NCBI RefSeq assembly: GCF_000830985.1
Contig: NZ_CP007151.1
Location: 3,410,001-3,474,000, forward strand
DNA from: Marinobacter similis
GTDB taxonomy: Bacteria > Pseudomonadota > Gammaproteobacteria > Pseudomonadales > Oleiphilaceae
DNA: 64,000 bases
Direction: 5' to 3'
Translations under genes and position numbers: made by a program
Part shown: positions 20,848 through 29,985 of the stretch, in pieces
How positions within the stretch are numbered: the first letter of the stretch is position 1
Layout of the letters: each line of letters begins with the position of its first letter
Notes under the pieces: model-generated
The model's input: the letters and a program-made list of their open reading frames with translations, nothing else
Told to the model about the DNA's origin: nothing
The model's database searches: none

Positions 20848-20934
20848 ATGCTGGATTACGAGGAAGAGCTGATCGAAAGTCAGTTCGAAGAGTTTGACGA
20901 CGACGATGGCTGTGACGACGCCACCGAAATCTGA
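20848..20934 (+). CDS. Possible acidic micro-ORF (28 aa)
   Basis: ATG at 20848 follows GGGAG with good spacing and opens a 28-aa frame rich in Glu and Asp (MLDYEEELIESQFEEF, then DDDDG). Its 3' end overlaps, in antisense, the low-complexity Ser/Asn tail of the AraC gene at 20880-21983. It could be a real acidic peptide or chance. No homologue is recognised. Confidence 0.25.
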   Translation: MLDYEEELIESQFEEFDDDDGCDDATEI

Positions 20935-21983
20935 CTGACTGATCTTAGTTGTTGCCGGTGTTCGCCGGGACTGATTGCAAACCAGCGCTTGTAAGCTTTG
21001 TGAAACGCCGCCGGATTGGCAAAGCCCAATAGCCAGGCAATCTCTGCCAGTGAGGTATCCGTCTCCCGGATGTATTCGGTGGCCAACTGTTTCCGGGTAT
21101 CATCCACCAGTTCTCGAAACCTTGTGCCCTCAGCGCTTAATTGCCGTTGCAGTGTCCACGGGGCCACGCCCAGTTTGGTAGCGACGATATTCAGTCCCGG
21201 GCTTTCGCCCCGGAACAGGGGGGGTAGCAGATGCCTTACCCGGTCGGCTGTCGTCCATCCCCGCTGTATTTGCTGCAGTTCCCGTTCACAGATTTCCACC
21301 AGTTGCTCATGCGTGGCCGGTTGCGCATTCAGGGACGCCTGCGCCCACGACTCGGGTTTCACGGTGATGCTGTTCTCCTCCGCGCCAAAGTGCACCGGGC
21401 AACGGAACCAGCTTTCAAACAGATCATCCTGACCGATGGAGGGATACTCGATGGTAACCCGTTCAAGCACCTCATACCGATTGGTGATAGTGCGAACGAA
21501 CTGAGTCCACGCCGCGAGAACCGAATCCACCACAAAGTAGTTGAACGCGTTGTAGGGCCGGATCGAATAGAACAGAACTTGCCGATCCCGGGATCGCACC
21601 GAGGGGGCGCCTCGGCTGTTGTGGCTTGAAAGGGTGGAATAGCGCACCAGGGTGGGCAGAGCCGCTCCCACAGTGGGCGCGCATTGGCCTGCCAGTCCGG
21701 CAATGCCGGTATCGACCGGGCGGGTCAGTGCGCCCATGCGCAAGCCCAGAGCACGGTTGCCGGTTTGAGCAATAGCGGCGTGTCCGAGGCGCATATAGCG
21801 CGGAATACTGATGCGGGCGACCGGCGAGGTCAGGGTCTCGTTGCTCAGCCGGAAATCAGAAATCAGTTGTTCGATATTGACGCCTTCCGCCGCGGCAGCC
21901 CGCAACAGTACCGAGGCGTATCGAACGCTGATGTCGCCAAGGGCATTTTGGCGTTGTGGTTGGGGCGACGGTCGTGTGCTCAT
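20880..21983 (-). CDS. AraC family transcriptional regulator next to fadH
   Basis: Protein of 367 aa with an N-terminal PF12625-type sensing domain (about 15-220) and a C-terminal AraC DNA-binding domain (LNIVATKLGVAPWTLQRQL and LAEIAWLLGFANPAAFHKAYKRW). The last 15 residues are almost all Ser/Asn/Gln. It is divergent from fadH with an inverted repeat between them, so control of 2,4-dienoyl-CoA reductase is a reasonable inference. Confidence 0.87.
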   Translation of the reverse strand: MSTRPSPQPQRQNALGDISVRYASVLLRAAAAEGVNIEQLISDFRLSNETLTSPVARISIPRYMRLGHAAIAQTGNRALGLRMGALTRPVDTGIAGLAGQCAPTVGAALPTLVRYSTLSSHNSRGAPSVRSRDRQVLFYSIRPYNAFNYFVVDSVLAAWTQFVRTITNRYEVLERVTIEYPSIGQDDLFESWFRCPVHFGAEENSITVKPESWAQASLNAQPATHEQLVEICERELQQIQRGWTTADRVRHLLPPLFRGESPGLNIVATKLGVAPWTLQRQLSAEGTRFRELVDDTRKQLATEYIRETDTSLAEIAWLLGFANPAAFHKAYKRWFAISPGEHRQQLRSVSQISVASSQPSSSSNSSN

Positions 21984-22022
21984 CGAGGGCTAAAGATAGA
22001 TTCTGTCTGACATGTAATTTCA

Positions 22023-22041
22023 GGATAACAGAATGTTATCC
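22023..22041. promoter_or_regulatory. Inverted-repeat operator between AraC gene and fadH
   Basis: GGATAAC-AGAAT-GTTATCC is a perfect 7-bp inverted repeat with a 5-bp spacer. It lies 40 bp before the AraC gene and about 100 bp before fadH. A binding protein is not identified; the divergent AraC regulator or a TetR-type fatty-acid sensor are candidates. Confidence 0.5.
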
Positions 22042-22106
22042 ACGGATATTGTTGATCGCAAGTTAGCCGGGTAGCTTAGAGCCATACAAAAAGCTGGACC
22101 CCTTGA

Positions 22107-24208
<2,102 letters not shown>

Positions 24209-24215
24209 GGTTCTG

Positions 24216-24248
24216 TGTGAGCGCCAGTGGTTTACCGCGGCGCTCACA
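24216..24248 (+). terminator. Hairpin after fadH
   Basis: TGTGAGCGCC / GGCGCTCACA is a perfect 10-bp stem with a 13-nt loop, 7 bp after the fadH stop. No T run follows directly, so it may protect the 3' end or aid termination rather than act as a standard terminator. Confidence 0.55.
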
Positions 24249-24433
24249 AAACGTTGCAGTTTTTCCCTGTGCACAAGAAATTGACTGACTAGACTGTTAG
24301 CCGAAGTCTGCCAGTTTGTGGAGCCGCCCTTGTTGGATTACATTGGCGGTTCTGCCAGCACCGCATGCGTTGGAACATTCCGTGTGGTTTCGACGTGTTG
24401 GTGGTATATCTTGTGATATTTAGGGAGTAGTAG

Positions 24434-25690
24434 ATGGTATCTGCCGACCAGTCGACGGACGGTTACGCGGCGGTCTTTTTCATGGACGAAGGTCAGGTCG
24501 TCCGCCAGATGCGCGCCAGCGAGTTTGGTGCGTTCCTGGATGGTTACGTGGGGTTGTCCGACCTCGCGGAGACCGATGTCAAAGCCGTGCTGGTTGAACT
24601 GGACCCGGAGCTGCGTGTCCAGGCGCTGGTGTTTTTCCGCATCTGGTTCGATGAAGAAGGGCGGGCGGACGCCAACTGGAACGTTCCCATCGAAGATCTC
24701 GCCAAGCGGGGTGCCAAAGGCCCTGATCTGGGCGGTGGTGCGATACGGCTGGTATGCCGTAGCCAATGCCCAGAACCGCGGTTCGCCGACGAGTTGTGGG
24801 ATCCTGACATGACTCCCGGCAACAACCACTTCCAGGCCATCCGCAAGGCCGTTGACGGCAATTCCCTGAAATTCCGCAAGATTGAGGCTCGGCCAGCCCG
24901 GCGTGAAGAGGATATTCCGGTACTCAGTGCCGACTCCGACTCTGCTGACGATGATGAGGATTCGGGCACTTCCGCGGATCGCGTGCGCCTGGCCCAGGTC
25001 ATCCGCGAGCAGCGCCTGCGCATCAAGACGTTGCAGAGTGTTCATCGTGACACCATGTCTGATCTGCAGCGCGAACACCGCCTGGAGCTGCAGGCCCTGC
25101 GGGGTGAATTCGCCGAGATTGAGCAAAAGTACGAGCGCCAGCGTCTGAGCAATGAGCAGCTGAAGAAGAGGTTGTCAGAGCGTAATGAACAATATCTGAC
25201 GATGCAGGAGCAGATCGCGGAGGGCGGTGAAGCCAAGGAGCGGGAAGACGCCAACACCAATGCCGAGATGGTGTTGCTCCGGGAGCAGCTGGATCGGAAG
25301 CAGCGTGAGCTGGAACTCCGCGACGACCGGATTGTGGCGCTGGAGCAGGAAAATCATGACCTGAGAAATCAGGAGCCGGTCGAAAATTCGATCATGGACC
25401 ACCTCAAGAAGCAGTCGGTGTTTCTGGTGGCCTATCAGCCCGGAGCCGGTCACGTCACCCTGAAGTTCGAGGATATCAACACCTATTTCGCCAATCCGGT
25501 GGGCTATGCGGCCCAGCGGTGCGGTATGAATGAGCCTGCCTATCGGGACTGGCTCGAACACTACGAGCATCCCGTCTGCCGGTATGCCGACAAGAATGGC
25601 AGCCCCTGTGGCGAGCCGGTCATGCGCATCAGTCAGCCTGGAGAATTTCGCCCGGGTGTCGACGATCGTTGCGAGCAGCACAAGGCCTGA
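24434..25690 (+). CDS. Coiled-coil protein of unknown function with Cys-rich C-terminus
   Basis: I do not recognise a named family for this 418-aa protein. Residues 1-150 form a globular domain (VVRQMRASEFGAFLDGY, FFRIWFDEEGRA). A short acidic linker (SDSADDDEDSG, about 168-180) leads to a long charged coiled coil (about 185-320). The C-terminal globular part has spaced cysteines and histidines (C353, HYEHPVCRYADKNGSPCGEP, CEQHKA) that could bind zinc. It lies between fadH and nadK. ATG at 24434 follows GGGAG. A structural or scaffold role is only a guess. Confidence 0.75.
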   Translation: MVSADQSTDGYAAVFFMDEGQVVRQMRASEFGAFLDGYVGLSDLAETDVKAVLVELDPELRVQALVFFRIWFDEEGRADANWNVPIEDLAKRGAKGPDLGGGAIRLVCRSQCPEPRFADELWDPDMTPGNNHFQAIRKAVDGNSLKFRKIEARPARREEDIPVLSADSDSADDDEDSGTSADRVRLAQVIREQRLRIKTLQSVHRDTMSDLQREHRLELQALRGEFAEIEQKYERQRLSNEQLKKRLSERNEQYLTMQEQIAEGGEAKEREDANTNAEMVLLREQLDRKQRELELRDDRIVALEQENHDLRNQEPVENSIMDHLKKQSVFLVAYQPGAGHVTLKFEDINTYFANPVGYAAQRCGMNEPAYRDWLEHYEHPVCRYADKNGSPCGEPVMRISQPGEFRPGVDDRCEQHKA

Positions 25691-25803
25691 CCTCGCGATC
25701 TTTTTTCAGTATCGGGGCGACTTTCGTTAAACTGTGAGCCAGATTGTCACGGGGCTCTGAGATTTGACAGGCCCCATCGCATCCCGACACCACAGGAAGT
25801 CTC

Positions 25804-26688
25804 ATGGATCAATTCAGGAATATTGGCGTTATTGGCCGGATGGGTAGCGTGAAGGTGGTTGAATCCCTGCGCCAGCTCAAGCAATACCTGATTGCCAATC
25901 ATTATCACGTCATACTGGAGGAAGACACCGCGGGTATGCTGCCCGGCCACGGTCTGCAGGTGGCCAGCAAAAAGCTGCTGGGCGAAATCTGCGATCTGGT
26001 TATCGTGGTGGGGGGCGATGGCAGCTTGCTGGGTGCCGCGCGTGAGCTGGCCAAATCGAAGATTCCGTTATTGGGCGTTAACCGTGGTCGACTTGGTTTC
26101 CTGACCGATATTTCGCCCTCGGATCTGGAAGAGCGCCTGGGTAAGGTGCTGGAAGGTGAGTACATCGAGGAGACTCGCTTTCTGCTGGACGGCAATGTCG
26201 AACGCAATGGTCAGCCACTGGGCTTCGGGACTGCGCTCAACGACGTTGTCCTGCACCCGGGCAAGTCCACCCGGATGATTGGCTTTGATCTCTTTATTGA
26301 TGGTCACTTTGTTTACAGCCAGCGCTCGGATGGCCTGATCGTGGCTACCCCTACCGGCTCCACCGCATACTCGCTGTCTGCAGGCGGCCCGATCATGCAT
26401 CCCAAGCTGGATGCCGTGGTTTTGGTGCCGATGTTTCCCCACACTCTCAGCAGTCGCCCCATCGTTGTCGATGGCAAGAGCGAGATCAAACTGGTGATCG
26501 GGGAGACCAATGAAACCTATCCGCAAATCTCGTTTGACGGCCAGATGAACATTGCCTGCGCTCCTGGTGACATCATTCGTATCACCAAGAAGCCGTTCAA
26601 GATCCGACTTATTCATCCGACGGATCACAATTTCTACGCCACCTGCCGTGACAAGCTTGGCTGGGCAAGCGACATTTCATCGAGTTGA
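25804..26688 (+). CDS. nadK: NAD kinase
   Basis: Phosphorylates NAD to NADP using ATP. Protein of 294 aa with the GGDGS motif at 70-74, the NRGRLGFLTD stretch and the diagnostic TPTGSTAYSLSAGGP. Full length and unbroken. The start codon ATG at 25804 follows ACAGGAAG. The next gene starts 2 bp after its stop, so the two are probably co-transcribed. Confidence 0.97.
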   Translation: MDQFRNIGVIGRMGSVKVVESLRQLKQYLIANHYHVILEEDTAGMLPGHGLQVASKKLLGEICDLVIVVGGDGSLLGAARELAKSKIPLLGVNRGRLGFLTDISPSDLEERLGKVLEGEYIEETRFLLDGNVERNGQPLGFGTALNDVVLHPGKSTRMIGFDLFIDGHFVYSQRSDGLIVATPTGSTAYSLSAGGPIMHPKLDAVVLVPMFPHTLSSRPIVVDGKSEIKLVIGETNETYPQISFDGQMNIACAPGDIIRITKKPFKIRLIHPTDHNFYATCRDKLGWASDISSS

Positions 26689-26690
26689 TC

Positions 26691-27704
26691 ATGGCTGTAA
26701 ACAGACAAGCCGCACACCGCGGTTACGACATCATTGGCGACATCCATGGCTGCGCCAACACCCTGATCCGGTTGCTGGAGCAGATGGGCTACCGCAAGGT
26801 GAACGGGGTGTATCAGCACCATCGCCGCCAGGCCATCTTCATTGGCGATATCATCGACCGGGGGCCGCGAATTCGCGAAGCCCTGCATCTGGTTCGCGAC
26901 ATGGTGGAACATGGCTCGGCCCGGATAGTAATGGGCAACCATGAGTACAACGCCCTGGGTTACTGCACCCGGGCTCGTCCCGGTAGCGGCAAGAAATGGC
27001 TGCGAGAGCACAACGCCCGCCACAACCGTCTGATCCGGGAAACGCTTGATCAGTTCGATGACCATCCCCATGAATGGAACGAGTTTCTTGAGTGGTTCTA
27101 CACTATTCCCCTGTTTATCGAGGAAGAGGGTTTCCGGGTGGTCCACGCCTGCTGGGATGGAGACCTCATTGAGAAGTTCAAGCGGGTCCAGGGTGGCGCC
27201 TGCATCGATGAGGATTTCCTGCATGCCTCGGCTGCTATTGAATCCTTTGCCGGCCAGGTGATGGACACCTTGCTTCGTGGCACTGACCTGCGATTGCCGG
27301 AAGGTACCAGTATCACCGGGCGGGACGGCTATGTCCGGGAGTTTTTCCGGACCAAATTCTGGGCCGACGATCCCGAGACCTACGCCGATGTGGTGTTCCA
27401 GCCGGATCCTCTGCCGCCGGAGGTGGCGCGCAAGATATTGACGGACCAAGAGCGTAAGCAGTTGATCAGCTATCCGCTGAGTGCGCCGCCGGTTTTCGTT
27501 GGTCACTACTGGATGGAAGGCGAGCCGGCGCCGCTGAAGGGCAATGTCGCCTGTATCGATTACAGTGCGGTCAAGTACGGCCGGTTGGTGGCTTATCGCT
27601 TCGATGGAGAGGCAGTTCTCTCCCCGGACAAGTTTGTCTGGGTGGATGTGTCCCGCCCCGAGCAGTTCGGCTACCCCAACATGGAAGACAGTGTTGAGCG
27701 TTAA
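26691..27704 (+). CDS. Calcineurin-like metallophosphoesterase
   Basis: Protein of 337 aa with the di-metal phosphoesterase motifs in order: DIIGDIHGCANTL (about 12-24), GDIIDRGPRI (about 50-59) and GNHEYNAL (about 83-90). This matches the PrpE/ApaH-like group that cleaves diadenosine polyphosphates or phosphoproteins; the substrate is not known. Start at 26691 is preferred because upstream codons overlap nadK. It lies between nadK and glpG as in Pseudomonas. Confidence 0.9.
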   Translation: MAVNRQAAHRGYDIIGDIHGCANTLIRLLEQMGYRKVNGVYQHHRRQAIFIGDIIDRGPRIREALHLVRDMVEHGSARIVMGNHEYNALGYCTRARPGSGKKWLREHNARHNRLIRETLDQFDDHPHEWNEFLEWFYTIPLFIEEEGFRVVHACWDGDLIEKFKRVQGGACIDEDFLHASAAIESFAGQVMDTLLRGTDLRLPEGTSITGRDGYVREFFRTKFWADDPETYADVVFQPDPLPPEVARKILTDQERKQLISYPLSAPPVFVGHYWMEGEPAPLKGNVACIDYSAVKYGRLVAYRFDGEAVLSPDKFVWVDVSRPEQFGYPNMEDSVER

Positions 27705-27743
27705 CGCCGTTAATGCCTGTTACCCCGAGAGTCGAGGTAGTTT

Positions 27744-28598
27744 GTGTACCGCGTAAAGCAGTTGGATACCACGGTCGATCTGGCTGGCTTCAGTCAGTGG
27801 CTGACCGGTCAGGGTGTACCGCACCGAATCACCGAGGAAAATGACCAACAGGTTCTCTGGTTGGAAAATCCCCAGCACGCGGAACCAGTCCTGGAAGCCC
27901 TGGAGCGTTTTCTCGCCGAGCCTGAACTTCGGGACGCGGTTGATCGCCAGCAGCGTTCCCCGGTCTTCGTTGGTGGGCGCTGGCAGCCGTCGCCCAGGCA
28001 CGCACCGCTGGTGCTGAGTGCGATTGTCGTTGCTCTGCTCATGGTCTGGGTGACATCCATGGGCCGCAATGAGCTGGCGGCTGGGCTGATGATGATCGAT
28101 CCGCGCGATTTTGATTGGTCGACCCTGGCCGGTCGGATTGATGCGATTTCCAGTACCCTGGCTAGCGGACAGGTCTGGCGCCTGCTGACACCCGATTTCC
28201 TGCACTTCAGCTGGACCCACATCATTTTTAACTCGGTGATGCTGTGGTTCCTCGGCAGTCAGATTGAATGGTTTGATGGGCGAGGGCGGTTACTCACGCT
28301 CTTTCTGGTCACCAGTATTTTCTCTAATGGTCTTCAGTACCTGGTATCAGGTCCACTGTTCGGTGGGCTGTCGGGTGTGGTGTACGGCATTCTGGGTTAT
28401 TGCTGGCTCAGTCAGCGCAAGTCGCCGCGATTCCAGTTTCCACCGGCACTGGTAACGTTCGCTGTAGCCTGGATGGTGATTGGCTTTACCCCGTTTACCG
28501 AAATGCTGGGGCTGGGCCGAATGGCCAATGAAGCGCACCTTGGCGGGTTTGTCAGTGGAGTGGCCCTTGCGTTGCTTTTGCCCGTAAAAAGACGGTGA
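27744..28598 (+). CDS. glpG: Rhomboid intramembrane serine protease GlpG-like
   Basis: Protein of 284 aa: a soluble N-terminal domain (about 1-85) followed by six membrane segments. The catalytic dyad is S210 in GGLSGVVYG and H265 in EAHLGGF. H154, H159 and N163 (HFSWTHIIFN) form the conserved oxyanion region. It cleaves membrane proteins within the bilayer. Start is GTG at 27744 after GAGGT. It is intact. Confidence 0.92.
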   Translation: MYRVKQLDTTVDLAGFSQWLTGQGVPHRITEENDQQVLWLENPQHAEPVLEALERFLAEPELRDAVDRQQRSPVFVGGRWQPSPRHAPLVLSAIVVALLMVWVTSMGRNELAAGLMMIDPRDFDWSTLAGRIDAISSTLASGQVWRLLTPDFLHFSWTHIIFNSVMLWFLGSQIEWFDGRGRLLTLFLVTSIFSNGLQYLVSGPLFGGLSGVVYGILGYCWLSQRKSPRFQFPPALVTFAVAWMVIGFTPFTEMLGLGRMANEAHLGGFVSGVALALLLPVKRR

Positions 28599-28604
28599 CA
28601 GCTC

Positions 28605-28631
28605 AAAAAAAGCCCCACCAGAAGGTGAGGC
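28605..28631 (-). terminator. Minus-strand terminator-like hairpin after glpG
   Basis: GCCCCACC / GGTGAGGC stem (one mismatch) with AGAA loop. Seven A precede it on the plus strand, which read as a T run after the hairpin on the minus strand. No minus-strand gene ends here, so it may limit antisense transcription into glpG or simply end the glpG message. Confidence 0.5.
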
Positions 28632-28668
28632 ATTAAAAGAGCTTTTAGCTCCTGATGAGAGAGACCAA

Positions 28669-28776
28669 ATGAAACGACCGTTGTCATTTGGTGGATTAAT
28701 GATAATTATTATCGTTTGCATCTGTCAAACGATTCCGGCACATTTTTTTGAAGAGCGTTTCGGGAGTACCGAATGA
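28669..28776 (+). CDS. Possible 35-aa membrane micro-ORF upstream of DUF1315
   Basis: ATG at 28669 opens a 35-codon frame (MKRPLSFGGLMIIIIVCICQ and onward) with one hydrophobic span. Its stop overlaps the downstream DUF1315 start as ATGA, a typical coupling arrangement. Against it, the frame contains the Fur-box match and a probable promoter, and its ribosome site is weak. Treat as speculative. Confidence 0.25.
   Translation: MKRPLSFGGLMIIIIVCICQTIPAHFFEERFGSTE
28695..28713. promoter_or_regulatory. Fur box upstream of DUF1315-DUF2797-pepN
   Basis: The 19-bp segment ATTAATGATAATTATTATC matches 16 of 19 positions of the consensus GATAATGATAATCATTATC. A possible promoter, TTGTCA at 28681-28686 and TAATTA at 28703-28708 (16-bp spacing), is overlapped by it, the usual geometry for Fur repression. 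It lies 60 bp before the DUF1315 start. Confidence 0.7.
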
Positions 28777-29066
28777 CTTACGATGAATTGATCGAACGAC
28801 TGGATCCCACCGTCTACCGCAGCTTGCGTCTGTCTATTGAGCTGGGTAAGTGGCCGGATGGACGAAAACTGACGCCGGAGCAGCGGGAAATCAGCCTGCA
28901 GGCGGTGATTTACTATGAAAACCTGCACGGCGTCCCGGAAGAAGAGCGCACCGGTTATATCGACCGTGGTCGCAAGGCGGGTACTGCTTGCGATCCGTCG
29001 GTACAGCGCCAGAACAGCGCGGGCAACGATGTTGATCCGGACCAGTTTGTTGAGGTTAAGTCTTGA
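28773..29066 (+). CDS. DUF1315 (YeaC-like) family protein
   Basis: Small cytosolic protein of 97 aa. The N-terminal MTYDELIERLDPTVYRSL and the central WPDGRKLTPEQREISLQAVIYYE are typical of the YeaC/DUF1315 family, whose function is unknown. It overlaps the start of the DUF2797 gene by 4 bp, so both are translated from one message. The Fur-box match upstream suggests iron-responsive expression. Confidence 0.85.
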   Translation: MTYDELIERLDPTVYRSLRLSIELGKWPDGRKLTPEQREISLQAVIYYENLHGVPEEERTGYIDRGRKAGTACDPSVQRQNSAGNDVDPDQFVEVKS

Positions 29067-29902
29067 GTGATCTGATCGACGTATCGGGCCGGCTGCGCAA
29101 GATGCCGGCCGAGGCCGGAGAGCCGGTAACCTATTCCATTGCGGTCGGCGACAGCCGGATCCCGCTCAATGAATACCTCGGCAAGCAGGTTCGCATCGAT
29201 TTCGAGGGTGTTATTCGTTGCATCAACTGCGATCGCACCACCAAGAAAAGCTTCAATCAGGGCTTTTGTTTTCCGTGTTTTCGGAAACTGGCGGCCTGCG
29301 ACACCTGCATCATGAGCCCGGAGAAGTGCCACTATCACCTGGGCACCTGTCGCGAGCCGGAGTGGGGCGAGACCCATTGCATGGTGGAGCACGTGGTTTA
29401 CCTGGCCAACTCGTCTGGTCTTAAGGTGGGCATTACCCGTGGAACCCAGGTTCCCACCCGCTGGATCGATCAGGGTGCCGTGGATGCCATCCCCATGGTT
29501 CGAGTGGCAACCCGATACCTGGCGGGCCTGGTGGAAGTTGCCTGCAAGGCCCACGTTGCGGACCGGACCAACTGGCGTGCCATGCTCAAGGGCGATGTGC
29601 CGGAGTTGAATCTGGCGGAAGAGCGGCAGAGGATATTAGGTCTGATCGCGGACGATATGTCGGCGCTGAAAGAGTCTCACGGTCCGGATTCAATCCGTGA
29701 GGTTGATGAAGACGGTCTTGGGCTCAGTTACCCGGTGGCTGTCTGGCCGGAAAAAGTGAAGACTCACAACCTGGACAAGGCTCCTGAGGTTGAAGGGGTG
29801 CTGGAGGGGATCAAGGGCCAGTACCTGATCCTCGACACCGGCGTGATCAATATCCGGAAATTTACCGGGTACGAAGTTCGTTTTCGGGTGCTGGGCGACT
29901 GA
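29063..29902 (+). CDS. DUF2797 family protein with conserved cysteines
   Basis: Protein of 279 aa of the DUF2797 family, function unknown. It has a run of cysteine pairs (CINCDRTTKKSF, CFPCFRKLAACDTCIM, CHYHLGTC, THC) in the first half that look like a metal-binding site, plus a GIY-YIG-like stretch (VVYLANSSGLKVGITR) in the middle. Start TTG at 29063 overlaps the DUF1315 stop by 4 bp. A zinc or Fe-S site would fit the upstream Fur box, but this is inference. Confidence 0.85.
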   Translation: MSDLIDVSGRLRKMPAEAGEPVTYSIAVGDSRIPLNEYLGKQVRIDFEGVIRCINCDRTTKKSFNQGFCFPCFRKLAACDTCIMSPEKCHYHLGTCREPEWGETHCMVEHVVYLANSSGLKVGITRGTQVPTRWIDQGAVDAIPMVRVATRYLAGLVEVACKAHVADRTNWRAMLKGDVPELNLAEERQRILGLIADDMSALKESHGPDSIREVDEDGLGLSYPVAVWPEKVKTHNLDKAPEVEGVLEGIKGQYLILDTGVINIRKFTGYEVRFRVLGD

Positions 29903-29985
29903 TTCGTCCGACACCCGCCTGACCTGACACATTCCCGCCTGCCGGATTGCCGGCAGTGCGCGGCTGAGTAACCTGGAGATAGACA

